From Parvibaculum sp041688015 (lineage in GTDB: Bacteria > Pseudomonadota > Alphaproteobacteria > Parvibaculales > Parvibaculaceae), in the NCBI GenBank assembly GCA_041688015.1, contig JBDNIY010000009.1, positions 1 to 64,000 on the forward strand: a stretch of 64,000 bases of DNA. The letters run 5' to 3'. A program made the position numbers and the translations under genes. The notes beneath the pieces are model-generated. The model ran no database searches and was not told the DNA's origin. It worked only from the letters and a program-made list of their open reading frames with translations. Below, piece after piece: positions 1 through 9,934 of this stretch (position 1 is the first letter of the stretch; each line of letters starts with the position of its first letter).

Positions 1-1
1 C

Positions 2-136
2 CGAGTGGAGAGGTGTTTCAACAAACTCAAATGCTCACGCCGCTTTGCAACGCGATACGACAAAACGGCTGCAAGCTATCTCGGCTTCATTCAAATAGTC
101 GCTGCTCGCCTCTGGGTCAGGAGTTTGTCAACATGA
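2..136 (+). CDS. IS5-type transposase, C-terminal fragment cut by the window edge
   Basis: The reading frame open from base 2 to the TGA at 134-136 gives about 44 residues, beginning RVERCFNKLKCSRRFATRYD and ending in ARLWVRSLST. The VERxFNxLKxxRRxATRYDK pattern is the conserved end of the DDE transposases of the IS5 superfamily (IS427/IS1031-like groups). The rest of the gene lies to the left of the window, so I cannot tell whether the element is intact. I could not define a terminal inverted repeat in the bases that follow. Confidence 0.75.
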   Translation, partial: RVERCFNKLKCSRRFATRYDKTAASYLGFIQIVAARLWVRSLST

Positions 137-858
137 CCTAGGTTAGCGTAAGGAGAAGCTTATAAAATTCAGGGGGCTAATTTAGCAGTTTTGGCGCGGG
201 AGCTCTGCATCACATGGGCCTAAGGTTTGATCCGGCTGAGAGTAGAGTTCTTTGATTATTTGAACTTGCCCCCAACGTTGGGCCGCTTGGGCCGACAGTT
301 TCTGGCAAAAGGGCGGAACCATGTGCGTAGTATGTGGCATTCACATTCCCTGATACTTGAAATAAATACCCTGATCGGCGCCAAAGTTACCCTGTTCCGG
401 CTTTTAGGGAATCTCCCTCATAAGCCATTAAATTTGCCTGCCATTGTCGACGTCTAGGCATGCGAATGACATGATTTTCGTAACTATTCCCTGTAAATAT
501 CCTGATATCAGGGTAATTGAGCTGAGCAGACCTCGTCCGAGACTGCCCACTGCACCAACCTTTTCAATGGGTTGGCTCTCTTCTCAAGCCTCACAAAGTG
601 TTGTAGCGCGCCACATAGAATGGCGGGGGACCAACAATGCGGGATTGGGCGGGAATTGGCGGGTTCCTGTGGGTTTTGTGGGGGTCTTCAGAAACAGAAA
701 TGCCCTCATACAGGCACCTGATCTGACCTTTTCAGGTCCCTTGCTCCCGCGGCAAATGATCCACCCTCCACTTCTGAGAGTCGGTTCGGTGTTCAATGCA
801 GTGGTGGGCGGCGGAGACTGAGGCAACTGCCCGGATAGCACCGCGTGGCGAGCCGTGA
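137..858. other. non-coding stretch between transposase end and cus operon
   Basis: About 720 bases without a credible gene. Short open frames on both strands have no recognisable domain, no good ribosome binding site, and compositions rich in P, R and S. The left half (340-520) repeats CCCTG-type words: TTCCCTGATA, ACCCTGATCG, ACCCTGTTCC, TTCCCTGTAA, CCTGATATCAGGG. The right half (600-700) is G-rich. This looks like decayed DNA of mobile origin between the insertion sequence and the chromosome, but I recognise no specific element. Confidence 0.5.
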
Positions 859-3800
859 TTAGTCGCCATCCGCATATCCTTTTTGTTCTGGCGCCATTGG
901 CTTTAGCAAAAGACGGCTTTTGACGGCGTCATAAATGACAGGGATGACGACGAGCGTGAGGATCGTGGATGAAATCATTCCACCGATCATCGGCGCAGCG
1001 ATCCGTTGCATGAGTTCAGAACCCGTGCCAGTGCTCCAGAGAATGGGCAAGAGGCTTGCCATGATGGCGGTTACCGTCATCATTTTTGGACGCACACGTT
1101 CGACCGCACCTTTCATAACCGCACTGTGGATATCGGCAGATGTTAAAGCGCGGCGCTCGTCACGACACTGATCAAGGGCTTCTTTCATGGCATGATCGAG
1201 ATAGATCAACATCACGACCCCCGTTTCGGCAGCAACGCCGGCAAGTGCGATGAAGCCGACAGCGACGGCGACGCTCATATGGAAGCCTAACCACCACATA
1301 AACCAAACGCCACCGACCAGAGCGAACGGCACGGAAAGCATCACGATCAGCGCTTCGGTTAATCGGCCGAAATTGAGGTATAGCAATACAAAGATAATGA
1401 GCAACGTGACGGGCACAACGACCACAAGGCGTGCCTTGGCGCGTTGCATATATTCAAACTGGCCGCTCCATTCGACATGATAGCCCGCGGGCATCGGAAC
1501 CCCAGCGGCAACCGCGTGCTTTGCTGCATCGACATAGCTGCCGATATCGCGCCCATGTATATCAACGTAGATGTAGTTGACGAGCTGGGCGCCTTCGGTC
1601 CGGATCGTCGATGGCCCTTGCAGAATTTTGAGGGTCGCGAGTTGGCCCAGAGGAATGGGTGGCCCGTCATCTCCTTGAACAAGCACTTGCGTGGCTATGG
1701 CTTGTGGATTGCTACGCAAGGCGCGGGGATAGCGGACGTTGACCGTGTAGCGCTCTCGCCCCTCAACAGTGGTCGTTATCGGTTCGCCACCCAAGGCTGT
1801 CCTTACCGTTGCCTGAAATTCTTCGATCGTTAGCCCATAGCGGGCAAGTGTCGCGCGGTCTGGTTCGATCTCGAGGTAATAGCCGCCCTCGGCACGCTCT
1901 GCAAAGGCGCTGGTGGTGCCGGGAACCTCACGGATAGCGGCTTCGATCTCGCGTGACAATGCATCGATGCCTTTAAGGTTTGGCCCGAAGACTTTGACGC
2001 CCACCGGTGTTCGTATGCCGGTTGAGAGCATGTCGATACGAGCCTTGATGGGCATGGTCCATGCGTTGCTTACGCCGGGAAACCGCAAGGCTTTGTCCAT
2101 CTCCGCAACCAGCGTGTCGATGGTTACGCCCGCCCGCCATTCGCTCTGGGGTTTTAGGTTGATGATCGTTTCAAACATCTCGGTCGGGGCAGGATCGGTC
2201 GCGGTGGCGGCGCGACCTGCTTTTCCGTAGACCGACGCAACCTCGGGAAAGCTCTTAATAATTTTGTTTTGGGTCTGGAGAAGTTCAGCTGCCTTCGTTA
2301 TTGACAGGCCGGGTAACGTAATGGGCATATACATCAATGTGCCCTCATTCAGCGTCGGCATGAACTCGCTGCCGATATGCGTCAAAGGCCAGGCCGTTAT
2401 CGCAATCACAAGGACTGTGAGCGTGACAGTGAGCGTTTTTGCGCGCAGCACACCGGCGATGATGGGGCGATAGAGCCAGAGCAACGCCCGGTTAATCGGG
2501 TTTTTGCGCTCCGGCAAAATCCGCCCTCGCACGAAGAGCATCATCAAGACGGGAACCAGCGTCACAGAGAGGATGGCAGCGCCGCCCATGGCGAACGTCT
2601 TTGTGAAGGCGAGAGGCTTGAACAATCGCCCTTCCTGAGCTTCGAGCGTGAAGACCGGCAGGAATGAGACTGTGATAATGGCAAGGCTGAAGAAGAGAGC
2701 AGGGCCGACTTCGACCGCTGCATCGGTCAACACTCGCAAGCGCGAAGCGCCGGGTTTTGCGTGTTCAAGTCGCTTATGTGCGTTCTCGATCATGACAATC
2801 GCGGCATCGACCATGGCACCAAGCGCAATGGCGATACCACCTAGGCTCATGATGTTGGAGCTGAGACCAAGCAGATGGAGCATCGACATGGCGATGAGCA
2901 CGCCCACGGGCAGCATGAAAATTGCAACGAGGGCGCTGCGGACGTGCAGCAAAAAGATCATGCAGACCAGAGCGACGATGATGCTTTCTTCGATGAGTGT
3001 ATGTTGAAGCGTATCAATCGCTCGATGAATGAGGTCGGAGCGGTCATAGACGGCCTTGATGCTGACACCCTTCGGTAGGCTGCTGGCGATTTCGGCAATC
3101 TTCTGTTTGACACTGTTGATGACGGTCAAGGCGTTTTGCCCGTCGCGTTGAAGCACAATACCGCTAACGACCTCACCTTCTCCATTGAGTTCTGCAATGC
3201 CGCGCCGTTCATCCGGCCCAAGCTCTACCCGTGCGACATCACCGACGCGCACCGGCGTGCCGTCTTTTACTTTGAGAACGACCTGCTTGATATCCGATAT
3301 GCCACGCAAATAGCCACGGCCGCGCACGATATACTCGGTCTCGGCCATCTCAATGGAGCGGCCACCAACGTCGATATTGCTCGCGCGGATCGCCTCGGTC
3401 AGCTTCGTGAGCGATATGCCGTAGGCCTGCAGCTTTTGTGGATCGACAACCACCTGATATTGCTGGACGAACCCACCGACGCTCGCGACCTCAGCAACAC
3501 CGTCTGCCTTGGCAAGTTGATAGCGGATTGTCCAATCTTGGATTGAGCGTAATTCGGCAAGCGTGCGCCCGGCACCCTGAACCACATATTGGTAGACCCA
3601 GCCAACACCCGTAGCGTCTGGCCCCAGCGAAGGCGTTAACCCGGCAGGCAGACGCGCCGAAGCAAAGTTTAGATATTCAAGCACACGGCTCCGAGCCCAA
3701 TAGAGATCGGTGCCGTCTTCAAAAACAACGTAGACGAAGGAGACGCCAAAGGATGAAAAGCCGCGAACAACCTTGGAGCGCGGTACGCTCAGGAGCGCTG

Positions 3801-4011
3801 TTGTCAGAGGGTAGGTGACCTGGTCTTCGACAACCTGTGGAGCTTGGCCAGGATATTCCGTATAGACAATGACCTGCGTGTCAGAGAGGTCCGGGATGGC
3901 ATCAAGCGGCGTGTGTATGACGGAATAGACGCCTGCGCCAACGACAAAAATGGTTGCAAAAAGGATCAGCAGCGGATTGGCCACAGACCAGCGGATGAGA
4001 CGGGCGATCAT
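859..4011 (-). CDS. cusA: CusA-type Cu(I)/Ag(I) efflux RND transporter
   Basis: Inner-membrane pump of a tripartite heavy-metal efflux system that drives Cu(I)/Ag(I) out of the cell with proton motive force. The protein has 1050 residues, the usual size of the HME-RND family. It has the N-terminal membrane helix, two large periplasmic loops, and the charged membrane segment VDAAIVMIENAHKRLE in TM4. Metal type is suggested by APTEMFETI and RIDMLSTGIRTP, which match the stretches of E. coli CusA that carry its binding methionines (573 and 623, as recalled); CzcA-type zinc pumps differ there. Its ATG overlaps the cusB stop by 4 bases, so it is translationally coupled and last in the operon. Exact metal range is inference. 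Confidence 0.93.
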   Translation of the reverse strand: MIARLIRWSVANPLLILFATIFVVGAGVYSVIHTPLDAIPDLSDTQVIVYTEYPGQAPQVVEDQVTYPLTTALLSVPRSKVVRGFSSFGVSFVYVVFEDGTDLYWARSRVLEYLNFASARLPAGLTPSLGPDATGVGWVYQYVVQGAGRTLAELRSIQDWTIRYQLAKADGVAEVASVGGFVQQYQVVVDPQKLQAYGISLTKLTEAIRASNIDVGGRSIEMAETEYIVRGRGYLRGISDIKQVVLKVKDGTPVRVGDVARVELGPDERRGIAELNGEGEVVSGIVLQRDGQNALTVINSVKQKIAEIASSLPKGVSIKAVYDRSDLIHRAIDTLQHTLIEESIIVALVCMIFLLHVRSALVAIFMLPVGVLIAMSMLHLLGLSSNIMSLGGIAIALGAMVDAAIVMIENAHKRLEHAKPGASRLRVLTDAAVEVGPALFFSLAIITVSFLPVFTLEAQEGRLFKPLAFTKTFAMGGAAILSVTLVPVLMMLFVRGRILPERKNPINRALLWLYRPIIAGVLRAKTLTVTLTVLVIAITAWPLTHIGSEFMPTLNEGTLMYMPITLPGLSITKAAELLQTQNKIIKSFPEVASVYGKAGRAATATDPAPTEMFETIINLKPQSEWRAGVTIDTLVAEMDKALRFPGVSNAWTMPIKARIDMLSTGIRTPVGVKVFGPNLKGIDALSREIEAAIREVPGTTSAFAERAEGGYYLEIEPDRATLARYGLTIEEFQATVRTALGGEPITTTVEGRERYTVNVRYPRALRSNPQAIATQVLVQGDDGPPIPLGQLATLKILQGPSTIRTEGAQLVNYIYVDIHGRDIGSYVDAAKHAVAAGVPMPAGYHVEWSGQFEYMQRAKARLVVVVPVTLLIIFVLLYLNFGRLTEALIVMLSVPFALVGGVWFMWWLGFHMSVAVAVGFIALAGVAAETGVVMLIYLDHAMKEALDQCRDERRALTSADIHSAVMKGAVERVRPKMMTVTAIMASLLPILWSTGTGSELMQRIAAPMIGGMISSTILTLVVIPVIYDAVKSRLLLKPMAPEQKGYADGD

Positions 4012-5462
4012 GGCTTGTTTGCCTTCGGGGTGGGAGCAACAAAACTTTGGAGTGCAGCACGTAGATTGCTTTCTGCATCGATCAGAAAGTTCGCGCCAAC
4101 AACAACATTGTCACCAAGCGTCACGCCGTCGATAACCTCGGCATAATCATTTGCCCGGATACCGAGCTTGACCTGGCGAGGCTCAAAGCGACCGCCGCCA
4201 CGATCGATCAAAACGACCTGCCGCGTGCCATTGTCGAGTACGGCGGACGTTGGTAATGCAAGCACCTTTGCAGCATTGACGGGAGCGACGATTTCAACAG
4301 TCGCGTACATATTTTCTTTTAAAAGGAACTGGGGATTGGAGATTTCGACGCGAACCTTGGTCGTGCGTGTTGCCTGATCCATCGTTGGATAAATGAAGGC
4401 AATCTTGCCGGTGAATATTTGATCAGGGTAGGCGGTGATGGAGACCGTGGTTGGATCGTTCAGATGCACCAAAGCAAGATCCTGCTCGAACACCTCGGCA
4501 ATGACCCAGACAGACGAGAGGTCAGCGATACGATAGAGCGTATCGCCAGGCGCAAAGCGCATGCCCTCAAGGGCTGTCTTTTCTAGAACGACCCCGTCCA
4601 TGGGCGCGCGCAGCATAAGCCCGTGATCTGCGGGCCCGCTCCGCTGCAGGCGCTTGATCTGGTCTGCCGAGATACCCCAGTTGCGCAGACGGGCAAGAGC
4701 AGCCGTGGCGATATTCTTCGCGGCGGCGTGTATGGCGCTATCACCCTGTGCCATCGCATCTGCGGATTGTTGAGCGATGAGGTATTCCTGCTCAGCAAGG
4801 TCAAGATCAGGGCTGTACATCTCGAACAAAGGATCGCCCCGTTTGACGACCGCGCCTGTGGTGTTGACATAGAGCTTGGTAATCCAACCTTCAAAGCGCG
4901 GGCTGACAACGCCGATATTGCGCTCGTCAAGGGCGATCTGCCCGACGGCTCGGATCGATCGACGCATGACCCGTCGCGCCACAACCTCCGTGCGCACGCC
5001 AAGCGTCTGTATCTTGCCGGCGCTCACTTTGACAGTGCCGCTCTGGCCGATCCCTTCATCGGCGTAGACGGCAATGTAGTCCATGCCCATCGAGTCTTTC
5101 TTCGGTACGGGCGAGACGTCTGGTAAACCCATAGGATTGCGGTAGTAGAGAATTTTATTATGCCCGTCCGATGTTGTAGCTTCAGCAGCAGCGGCGGCTG
5201 TTGGTTTGTCTATCGGCACGGCGCTATCATCATAAATTGCAATATAGGATCGACCTTGCCCATCAGTGTGCGGTGTTGATGAATATAAGGGCGCGCCCGA
5301 AGGGTCTTGATAGTAGAGCGGTTGAGCGGATGAGGCCTGAGCAGGCTCAGTAGAGCGTGCCGTATCCCTTGCCGAGCGCGGGAGGAAGGCGACGGCGCTC
5401 ATTACGAGAGCACTGACGACGATGACGAAAGCAGCTATCTGGAAAGTATGACGGCTGGTCAT
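4008..5462 (-). CDS. cusB: CusB-type periplasmic adaptor with two degenerate metal-binding repeats
   Basis: Membrane-fusion protein of 484 residues that links CusA to the outer-membrane channel. An N-terminal signal anchor (residues about 8-28) is followed by two related blocks, YYQDPSGAPLYSS near residue 50 and YYRNPMGLPDVSPVPKKDSM near residue 105. These resemble the heavy-metal-binding domain of SilB/CusB-type adaptors, here with Met rather than CxxC. Then come the barrel-sandwich (RGDPLFEMYSPDL), alpha-hairpin and beta-barrel domains (GDTLYRIADLSSVWVIAEVFE). It overlaps cusC and cusA by 4 bases on either side. The doubled N-terminal block is slightly unusual; one block is more common. Confidence 0.9.
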   Translation of the reverse strand: MTSRHTFQIAAFVIVVSALVMSAVAFLPRSARDTARSTEPAQASSAQPLYYQDPSGAPLYSSTPHTDGQGRSYIAIYDDSAVPIDKPTAAAAAEATTSDGHNKILYYRNPMGLPDVSPVPKKDSMGMDYIAVYADEGIGQSGTVKVSAGKIQTLGVRTEVVARRVMRRSIRAVGQIALDERNIGVVSPRFEGWITKLYVNTTGAVVKRGDPLFEMYSPDLDLAEQEYLIAQQSADAMAQGDSAIHAAAKNIATAALARLRNWGISADQIKRLQRSGPADHGLMLRAPMDGVVLEKTALEGMRFAPGDTLYRIADLSSVWVIAEVFEQDLALVHLNDPTTVSITAYPDQIFTGKIAFIYPTMDQATRTTKVRVEISNPQFLLKENMYATVEIVAPVNAAKVLALPTSAVLDNGTRQVVLIDRGGGRFEPRQVKLGIRANDYAEVIDGVTLGDNVVVGANFLIDAESNLRAALQSFVAPTPKANKP

Positions 5463-6787
5463 AGGTCTTCTCCGATGAGGCGTTCGATGGCCGCGAGCTG
5501 GCGTTGCTCGTCGAGCTCGGTCGCGAACAATTGAAGGCGAAGGTCATAGAGGTCACGTTCGGCTTGCAGGGCGTCCGAGAGGCCGAGTTTGCCGAACGAG
5601 AAAGCCGCGGTCGTGGAACGGAGGAGCGCTTCGCCTTGAGGGAGCAATTGGGACCGATAGAGATCGGCCGTGCGGCGAGCGCCTTGGAGAGCACTCACCG
5701 CACCAACAAGGCCGCTTTGAATTTCAAGACGACGCGCATCATGCCTCGCTCGGGCGGCCCCAAGCGTAGCCACCGCTTCGCGCGTTTGTGCCTCGTGTAA
5801 CCCCCATTGCAGCGGCACTTGGAGGCCGATTGAAGCGGTATAACCGTTTGAGCCATTTCCAGCGCGATCGATACCACCGGCGCTGATCGTGACATCTGGA
5901 TACCAGCTCAGTTCTGCCAATTGGCGGCTGGTTTCGGCTCCCTTGACGTCAGCCAGATCAGCCTTGAGCGTCGGGTTTTCCGATATGGCGTGTGCTGTGA
6001 GGTTGCCAGCATCAAGTTGTGCCACCTGAGGAATTAGGCGCAATGTCCGCGGCTCTGCCAGCGGCGCGTTTAGCGGGCGCAGAAGCAATACATTGAGTTG
6101 GCCCTGCGCGTTCTGTAATGCGGCCTCCAGGCGTACGATTTCGATATCAATGCGCGAGCGTTCCAATTCGGCCTGAAATACCGCCTGTTGCGAGCCGATA
6201 CCGCGCGCGTAACGATCCTGCGCGACTTTAGCGATGGCGTGAATGGCGCGATGCAAGCTCACGCCGGCACTCACCGCATGTTCCGCTTGATAATAGGCGG
6301 CGAAGGCAACTTTGACCCTCTCGTCGAGCTCTAGTTCGGCGTTCCGCGTCTGCGCGGTTGCGCGTTGGACTTCCGCAAGAGCGACCGCCCTCCTCAAATC
6401 ACGTTTGCCCCACAGCGGCACTTCCTGCTCGATGCTATAAGTCATCCTGATTTCACCAGGGCCTGCGACGCGCCCGATCTGATCTGATTTGATGCGAAGC
6501 GTCGGGTCAGGAAGTGAGCCCGCTATATCGACACGGGCTCGCGCCGCATTGGCTTGTAAGGCCTGCGCGACCAGTTCAGGACTAAGCTGGCGAGCAATCT
6601 TTAGTGCGCCCTCAACACTCGCGCCCGGAAGTAGAGTGCTCTGCTCTGGTGGCGGCGATGCCGTTTCTGCATAGGCAGGCCAGACGAAAACGAGCGTCGT
6701 CATCAGGCAAATGGCGGTGAGATGCCTAGGCTTTTGCCAAAGGCCTCGAAAGAGCAATGATCTCGCGCAGCGAGATGACGTATTCAT
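5459..6787 (-). CDS. cusC: TolC/CusC-family outer-membrane efflux protein
   Basis: Outer-membrane channel component of the Cus system, 442 residues from the ATG at 6787. I prefer this start to an upstream in-frame one at 6907 because it gives a signal peptide (LTAICLMTTLVFVWPAYAETA) and lies one base after the stop of the preceding gene, whereas the longer form would overlap that gene almost wholly. Two outer-membrane efflux repeats are visible, rich in Ala/Leu/Arg helices, with the typical RIKSDQIGRVAGPGEIRMTY and SLGLQVPL-like strand segments. It is coupled to cusB by a 4-base overlap. Confidence 0.85.
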   Translation of the reverse strand: MNTSSRCARSLLFRGLWQKPRHLTAICLMTTLVFVWPAYAETASPPPEQSTLLPGASVEGALKIARQLSPELVAQALQANAARARVDIAGSLPDPTLRIKSDQIGRVAGPGEIRMTYSIEQEVPLWGKRDLRRAVALAEVQRATAQTRNAELELDERVKVAFAAYYQAEHAVSAGVSLHRAIHAIAKVAQDRYARGIGSQQAVFQAELERSRIDIEIVRLEAALQNAQGQLNVLLLRPLNAPLAEPRTLRLIPQVAQLDAGNLTAHAISENPTLKADLADVKGAETSRQLAELSWYPDVTISAGGIDRAGNGSNGYTASIGLQVPLQWGLHEAQTREAVATLGAARARHDARRLEIQSGLVGAVSALQGARRTADLYRSQLLPQGEALLRSTTAAFSFGKLGLSDALQAERDLYDLRLQLFATELDEQRQLAAIERLIGEDL

Positions 6788-6788
6788 C

Positions 6789-7193
6789 TTAATGGGCCTC
6801 GAAATCGACTGAGCCGTGCACGGTCTCGGCTTCGCCCTGCACCTTGGCTGAAAGCGCCAGCGCCCAGGTTCCACGCATGCCGGTTTCAACGCGGATGCGA
6901 TACACACCCGCGTCGATCGAGGTTGAAGGTAGTGACGTCTGACCGCTCATTTCCTCCATGCCGGAGGGAGCCATATCGGCCTTGGCCTCGAAGATGACCG
7001 CATCGGGTTCGGGCTTGTTGTCGGAGATGCGGATCAGTTTCACGGTGACATCGGTGATCTTGAGCCCTGCGGGCTCGACCTTAACCAATTCGAATTTGTA
7101 ATCCGATGCTGCCGCCAAGAGCGGTGTCGAAACCAAAGACGCAAGTAGGATGGCAGCGCCTAAAAGCGCCCCACTGGAAAACTTCACAGACAT
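6789..7193 (-). CDS. YtkA/FixH-like exported protein, first gene of cus operon
   Basis: A small exported protein of 134 residues, starting MSVKFSSGALL at 7193. An in-frame ATG 36 bases upstream is less likely because the signal peptide (residues 1-26, ending TPLLAAA) is normal only from this start. The mature part is a beta-sandwich-like domain (YKFELVKVEPAGLKITDVTV, later RIRVETGMRGTWALALSAKV) of the YtkA/FixH type, often found beside copper efflux and cytochrome oxidase genes. It contains several Met residues in the PSGMEEMSGQ segment that could contact copper; this is inference. The stop is one base from the cusC start, so it is co-translated with the efflux genes. Confidence 0.75.
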   Translation of the reverse strand: MSVKFSSGALLGAAILLASLVSTPLLAAASDYKFELVKVEPAGLKITDVTVKLIRISDNKPEPDAVIFEAKADMAPSGMEEMSGQTSLPSTSIDAGVYRIRVETGMRGTWALALSAKVQGEAETVHGSVDFEAH

Positions 7194-7438
7194 AATAAGT
7201 CCCATCGATCGCCACCCGGCGCAAAACACGGGGCAGCAGGTTCGCCTAAGACACAGCGATGATACGAGGCACCGCTATGGGTGAGTTCCTATTTCCGATG
7301 GCACGACAGATCATACCTTTGCGAGTGAAGGCAGGCCGGATCGTTAAATCTCGCGAGCATGTCAAGGCGAGCCTTGAACTGTGTGCCACTTAAGAAAAGG
7401 AAAGGCTCGACAACCGCGCATCTGCGGCATTGAGCTGT

Positions 7439-7771
7439 TTAGGCGAGATGGATGGGAGGTGTCAGGCGAGGCGCGATGACAAGTCCGTTGGGAAGCGTCA
7501 CTACCAGCAAACGTCTCGTGAGAACCATGGACAGTTTTCCGATCAGGTCTACATTGTAGCTGGGGGTGGCCGTCATACTAACGCTACTGATGCTGATGGC
7601 GCATGGAGTACCCATATCTTTGCAGGGCACCGTCTCACCTCTATCACCTTGCATCGTTCCCATGTCAGCCGAAGCACTACACGGAACCAACACCGCGCCG
7701 CCCACCGACGCGATGGTGAACGCGACGAAGAGAAAGCCAAGTAGAAATCGTTGTAAAACCTGAAGGCGCAT
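7439..7771 (-). CDS. small exported Cys/Met-containing protein upstream of cus operon
   Basis: Unrecognised 110-residue protein starting MRLQVLQRFLLGFL. It has a hydrophobic signal segment (residues 8-30) followed by a short mature part with MGTMQGDRGETVPCKDMGTP, i.e. three cysteines in all and clustered methionines. Proteins of this look are common beside copper efflux operons in alphaproteobacteria, where they are annotated as hypothetical. It has the same direction as the cus operon but is separated from it by about 245 bases, so it may have its own transcript. The ribosome binding site is weak. Confidence 0.6.
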   Translation of the reverse strand: MRLQVLQRFLLGFLFVAFTIASVGGAVLVPCSASADMGTMQGDRGETVPCKDMGTPCAISISSVSMTATPSYNVDLIGKLSMVLTRRLLVVTLPNGLVIAPRLTPPIHLA

Positions 7772-8031
7772 TCATGAAATATATCAGATAGGCGCCGGGA
7801 TACAATCCGTACTTGTCTTATGTTTTTATGCGGCTCTTTGCTTCGCTCAGTTGTGCTACCGCGCGCGGGGCCGTTGGTCGGTATCGCCTGTTATTTAGCC
7901 TTTGACCTGCTTATGTTTGAAGCAGCAACAATACGATTAGAGGCGGAAACCAACAGATAAACGCCCAAAACCGCTTAAATAGACCGACCCATGTTTTATG
8001 TTGTTGGCTTACGACAGGACAGGTTTGCGAA

Positions 8032-8928
8032 ATGACAACAGCAAAAACAGCATTCGTCTTCAGCGGCGGCGGTAGCCTCGGCGCCGTACAGGTCGGCATG
8101 TTGCAAGCGCTTAGCGCGGCAAACATCATACCAGATATGGTCATTGGTGCCTCGGTCGGTGCGCTCAATAGTGCATCCTTTGCTGACGATCCCACGCCGA
8201 CGGGGGTCGACCGGTTGGCTGGATTGTGGCGCGATTTGCACCGCGAGGACCTTTTCCCTCTGATTCCCTCTGACCCTGCTGGCAGGCCTAAAAGCCATAT
8301 TGTTCAAACGTGACCATCTGGTCGATGCATATGCGTTGCACGCGGTCATCCGTCGCTCGCTACGCATGGAGCGGATCGAAGATGCCCGCATCCCGCTGCA
8401 TATTGTGGCCACCGATGCGCTGAGCGGCGAAGAGATGTTGCTTTCGTCGGGGGACGTTGAGACAGCCCTCATGGCGAGCACTGCGATACCGGTAATCTTT
8501 CCGCATGTGATGGTTGGCGGTCGCTATCTGATTGATGGCGTGTTCGAGCCGAGCGCATTTTGGTGCTGCCCACCGGTATGAGTTGCGCGATAGACGAACC
8601 GCCACGGAGCATGGCAGCGCTCGCATTGCATATTATGACCCTGCAGAGCATGGGCCAACTTGATCGCGACGTGGCGCGGTTTGCCACACAAGCGCGGATC
8701 ACTATCGTGCCCCCTCTGTGTCCGCTCGCCGTTTCTGTATTTTATTTTTCGCAGACGGTAGCGCTGATTGAGCGGGCTGCCAACCAGACCAATGACTGGC
8801 TGGTAGAAGGTGGCCTAGAGCACACCGGGCGGCTGCAGGGTCTATTGGCGCATCATGACCATTCGGGAAACTTGAAGTCTCAACTCGTCAAAACCTCAAA
8901 AGAGAGTGAAATGACGCAAACCGAATGA
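8032..8928 (+). pseudogene. patatin-like phospholipase, broken by frameshift and internal deletion
   Basis: Three pieces in different frames together make a RssA-type patatin. 8032 onward gives the oxyanion loop FVFSGGGSLGAVQVG and the nucleophile elbow GASVGALN. Near 8265-8275 the frame shifts by one base, after which LTLLAGLKAILFKRDHLVDA continues. Near 8535-8555 a second change joins YLIDG directly to RAERILVLPTG. Intact relatives have about 15 more residues there (DGGxxNNTP...), so this is a deletion as well as a frame change. The end of the last piece is at 8928. The catalytic Ser and Asp would be on different frames, so no active enzyme is expected unless these are sequencing errors. 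Confidence 0.75.
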
Positions 8929-8949
8929 CCCCTCTTTGTGCGGTCATTC
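8923..8949. terminator. possible terminator after patatin pseudogene
   Basis: Inverted repeat GAATGACC / GGTCATTC with an 11-base loop, followed by a T-rich but interrupted stretch. It overlaps the end of the broken patatin gene and lies between two convergent genes. Confidence 0.4.
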
Positions 8950-9041
8950 TCCGTTATACTTTTCATTTATCTCTCGCTCGGGCTGACGATCTACCTGAGC
9001 CAAAAGCGGGCAAGCTAATTTCCATCAGGTTGGGCATCGTG

Positions 9042-9887
9042 TCAGGGCAGGGAAAACACCGGCCCCGGCGCGTTCAGACGCCAGTCATATTGGTAGTCGG
9101 CAATATCTGAAGATTGTGCCAATTGAGATTTCAACTTTGGATCGGCATATTGCTTGATGTGATGCACGACGGCTTTCTGTGACCCGTCGCCAAAATCATC
9201 GCTGTACCAATCGTAGATTTTTGAGAGTGTGATACGACCATCTTTCACCGACACAGCGCGCGGGTGGTTGATGAAAGCCCGCGCGGCTTTATCAAGCTGC
9301 TCGCCCAACTTGGCACCTGTATAGGGCACCGCCGCAAGATTGGGGCAACCCAGAGACGCGCAGTTGACCGCGTAATGAACACGGGGGTCATGCCAATTGG
9401 CGCGCAAGATATCATGTTCGATGTTGTTCAATGTCAGGGGATGGCCGTCGACCTTGGTAAGAACGAGGTCCCAAGGACCGGGCGTGAAAACCCCAGACTT
9501 GATGGCCCGGATAGAATTTACAGGGTAGTGGTCGAGCACCACGTTTATGGTCAGCGCATTATAGAAATTGATCCAATAGGCCCGTTGCTCGTTTGCACTA
9601 AGCGCGCTTGGGTCAACTTTCGCTAAGCTCGCAATATATTCATTTAGCCGGACCCGGTCGGGCGCTGTCACTGTCGCATAGCTGAAGCGATTTATGCCTG
9701 TCGGTCCGACAGAAATGTAGCGCTTGAGAATGAGCGCCCAATCAGAATTGTCCACCTTCAAAGTCGAACCTTCGTGCGATGTGGAAAACGCTTTTGTGAT
9801 TGTGCTGCCTTGAGCCGCGGCCAATGAGCTGCCGATGCCAAGAGTGAGGAAAATCACAGAGAGGCAGATACGGGAAAGTTTCAGCAT
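9042..9887 (-). CDS. DUF547 exported protein
   Basis: 281 residues with a signal peptide (residues 1-25, ending SSLAAAQ) and a DUF547 domain: YWINFYNALTINVVLDHYPV, VDGHPLTLNNIEHDILR, DPRVHYAVNCASLGCPNL, and the C-terminal YDWYSDDFG. DUF547 proteins keep a Cys/His arrangement reminiscent of cysteine peptidases or transglutaminases, but no activity is established that I know of. It follows the patatin-like lipoprotein gene by 47 bases in the same direction, so both probably come from the promoter at 11381-11406. That would make it a member of the same regulon as the bufferin genes. Confidence 0.85.
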   Translation of the reverse strand: MLKLSRICLSVIFLTLGIGSSLAAAQGSTITKAFSTSHEGSTLKVDNSDWALILKRYISVGPTGINRFSYATVTAPDRVRLNEYIASLAKVDPSALSANEQRAYWINFYNALTINVVLDHYPVNSIRAIKSGVFTPGPWDLVLTKVDGHPLTLNNIEHDILRANWHDPRVHYAVNCASLGCPNLAAVPYTGAKLGEQLDKAARAFINHPRAVSVKDGRITLSKIYDWYSDDFGDGSQKAVVHHIKQYADPKLKSQLAQSSDIADYQYDWRLNAPGPVFSLP

Positions 9888-9934
9888 ATTCTTCTCGCCA
9901 TTTGGAGGAGGTTGATTGTCGTCCTTCGATCTTG

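Noticed and set aside
444..841. Open frames of 85-125 codons on both strands between the transposase end and cusA
   Set aside because: They overlap each other in opposite directions, have low-complexity translations, and show no domain or ribosome binding site.
5459..6907. Longer start for cusC at 6907
   Set aside because: Would overlap most of the last third of the YtkA/FixH-like gene and bury the signal peptide; ATG 6787 gives both correctly.
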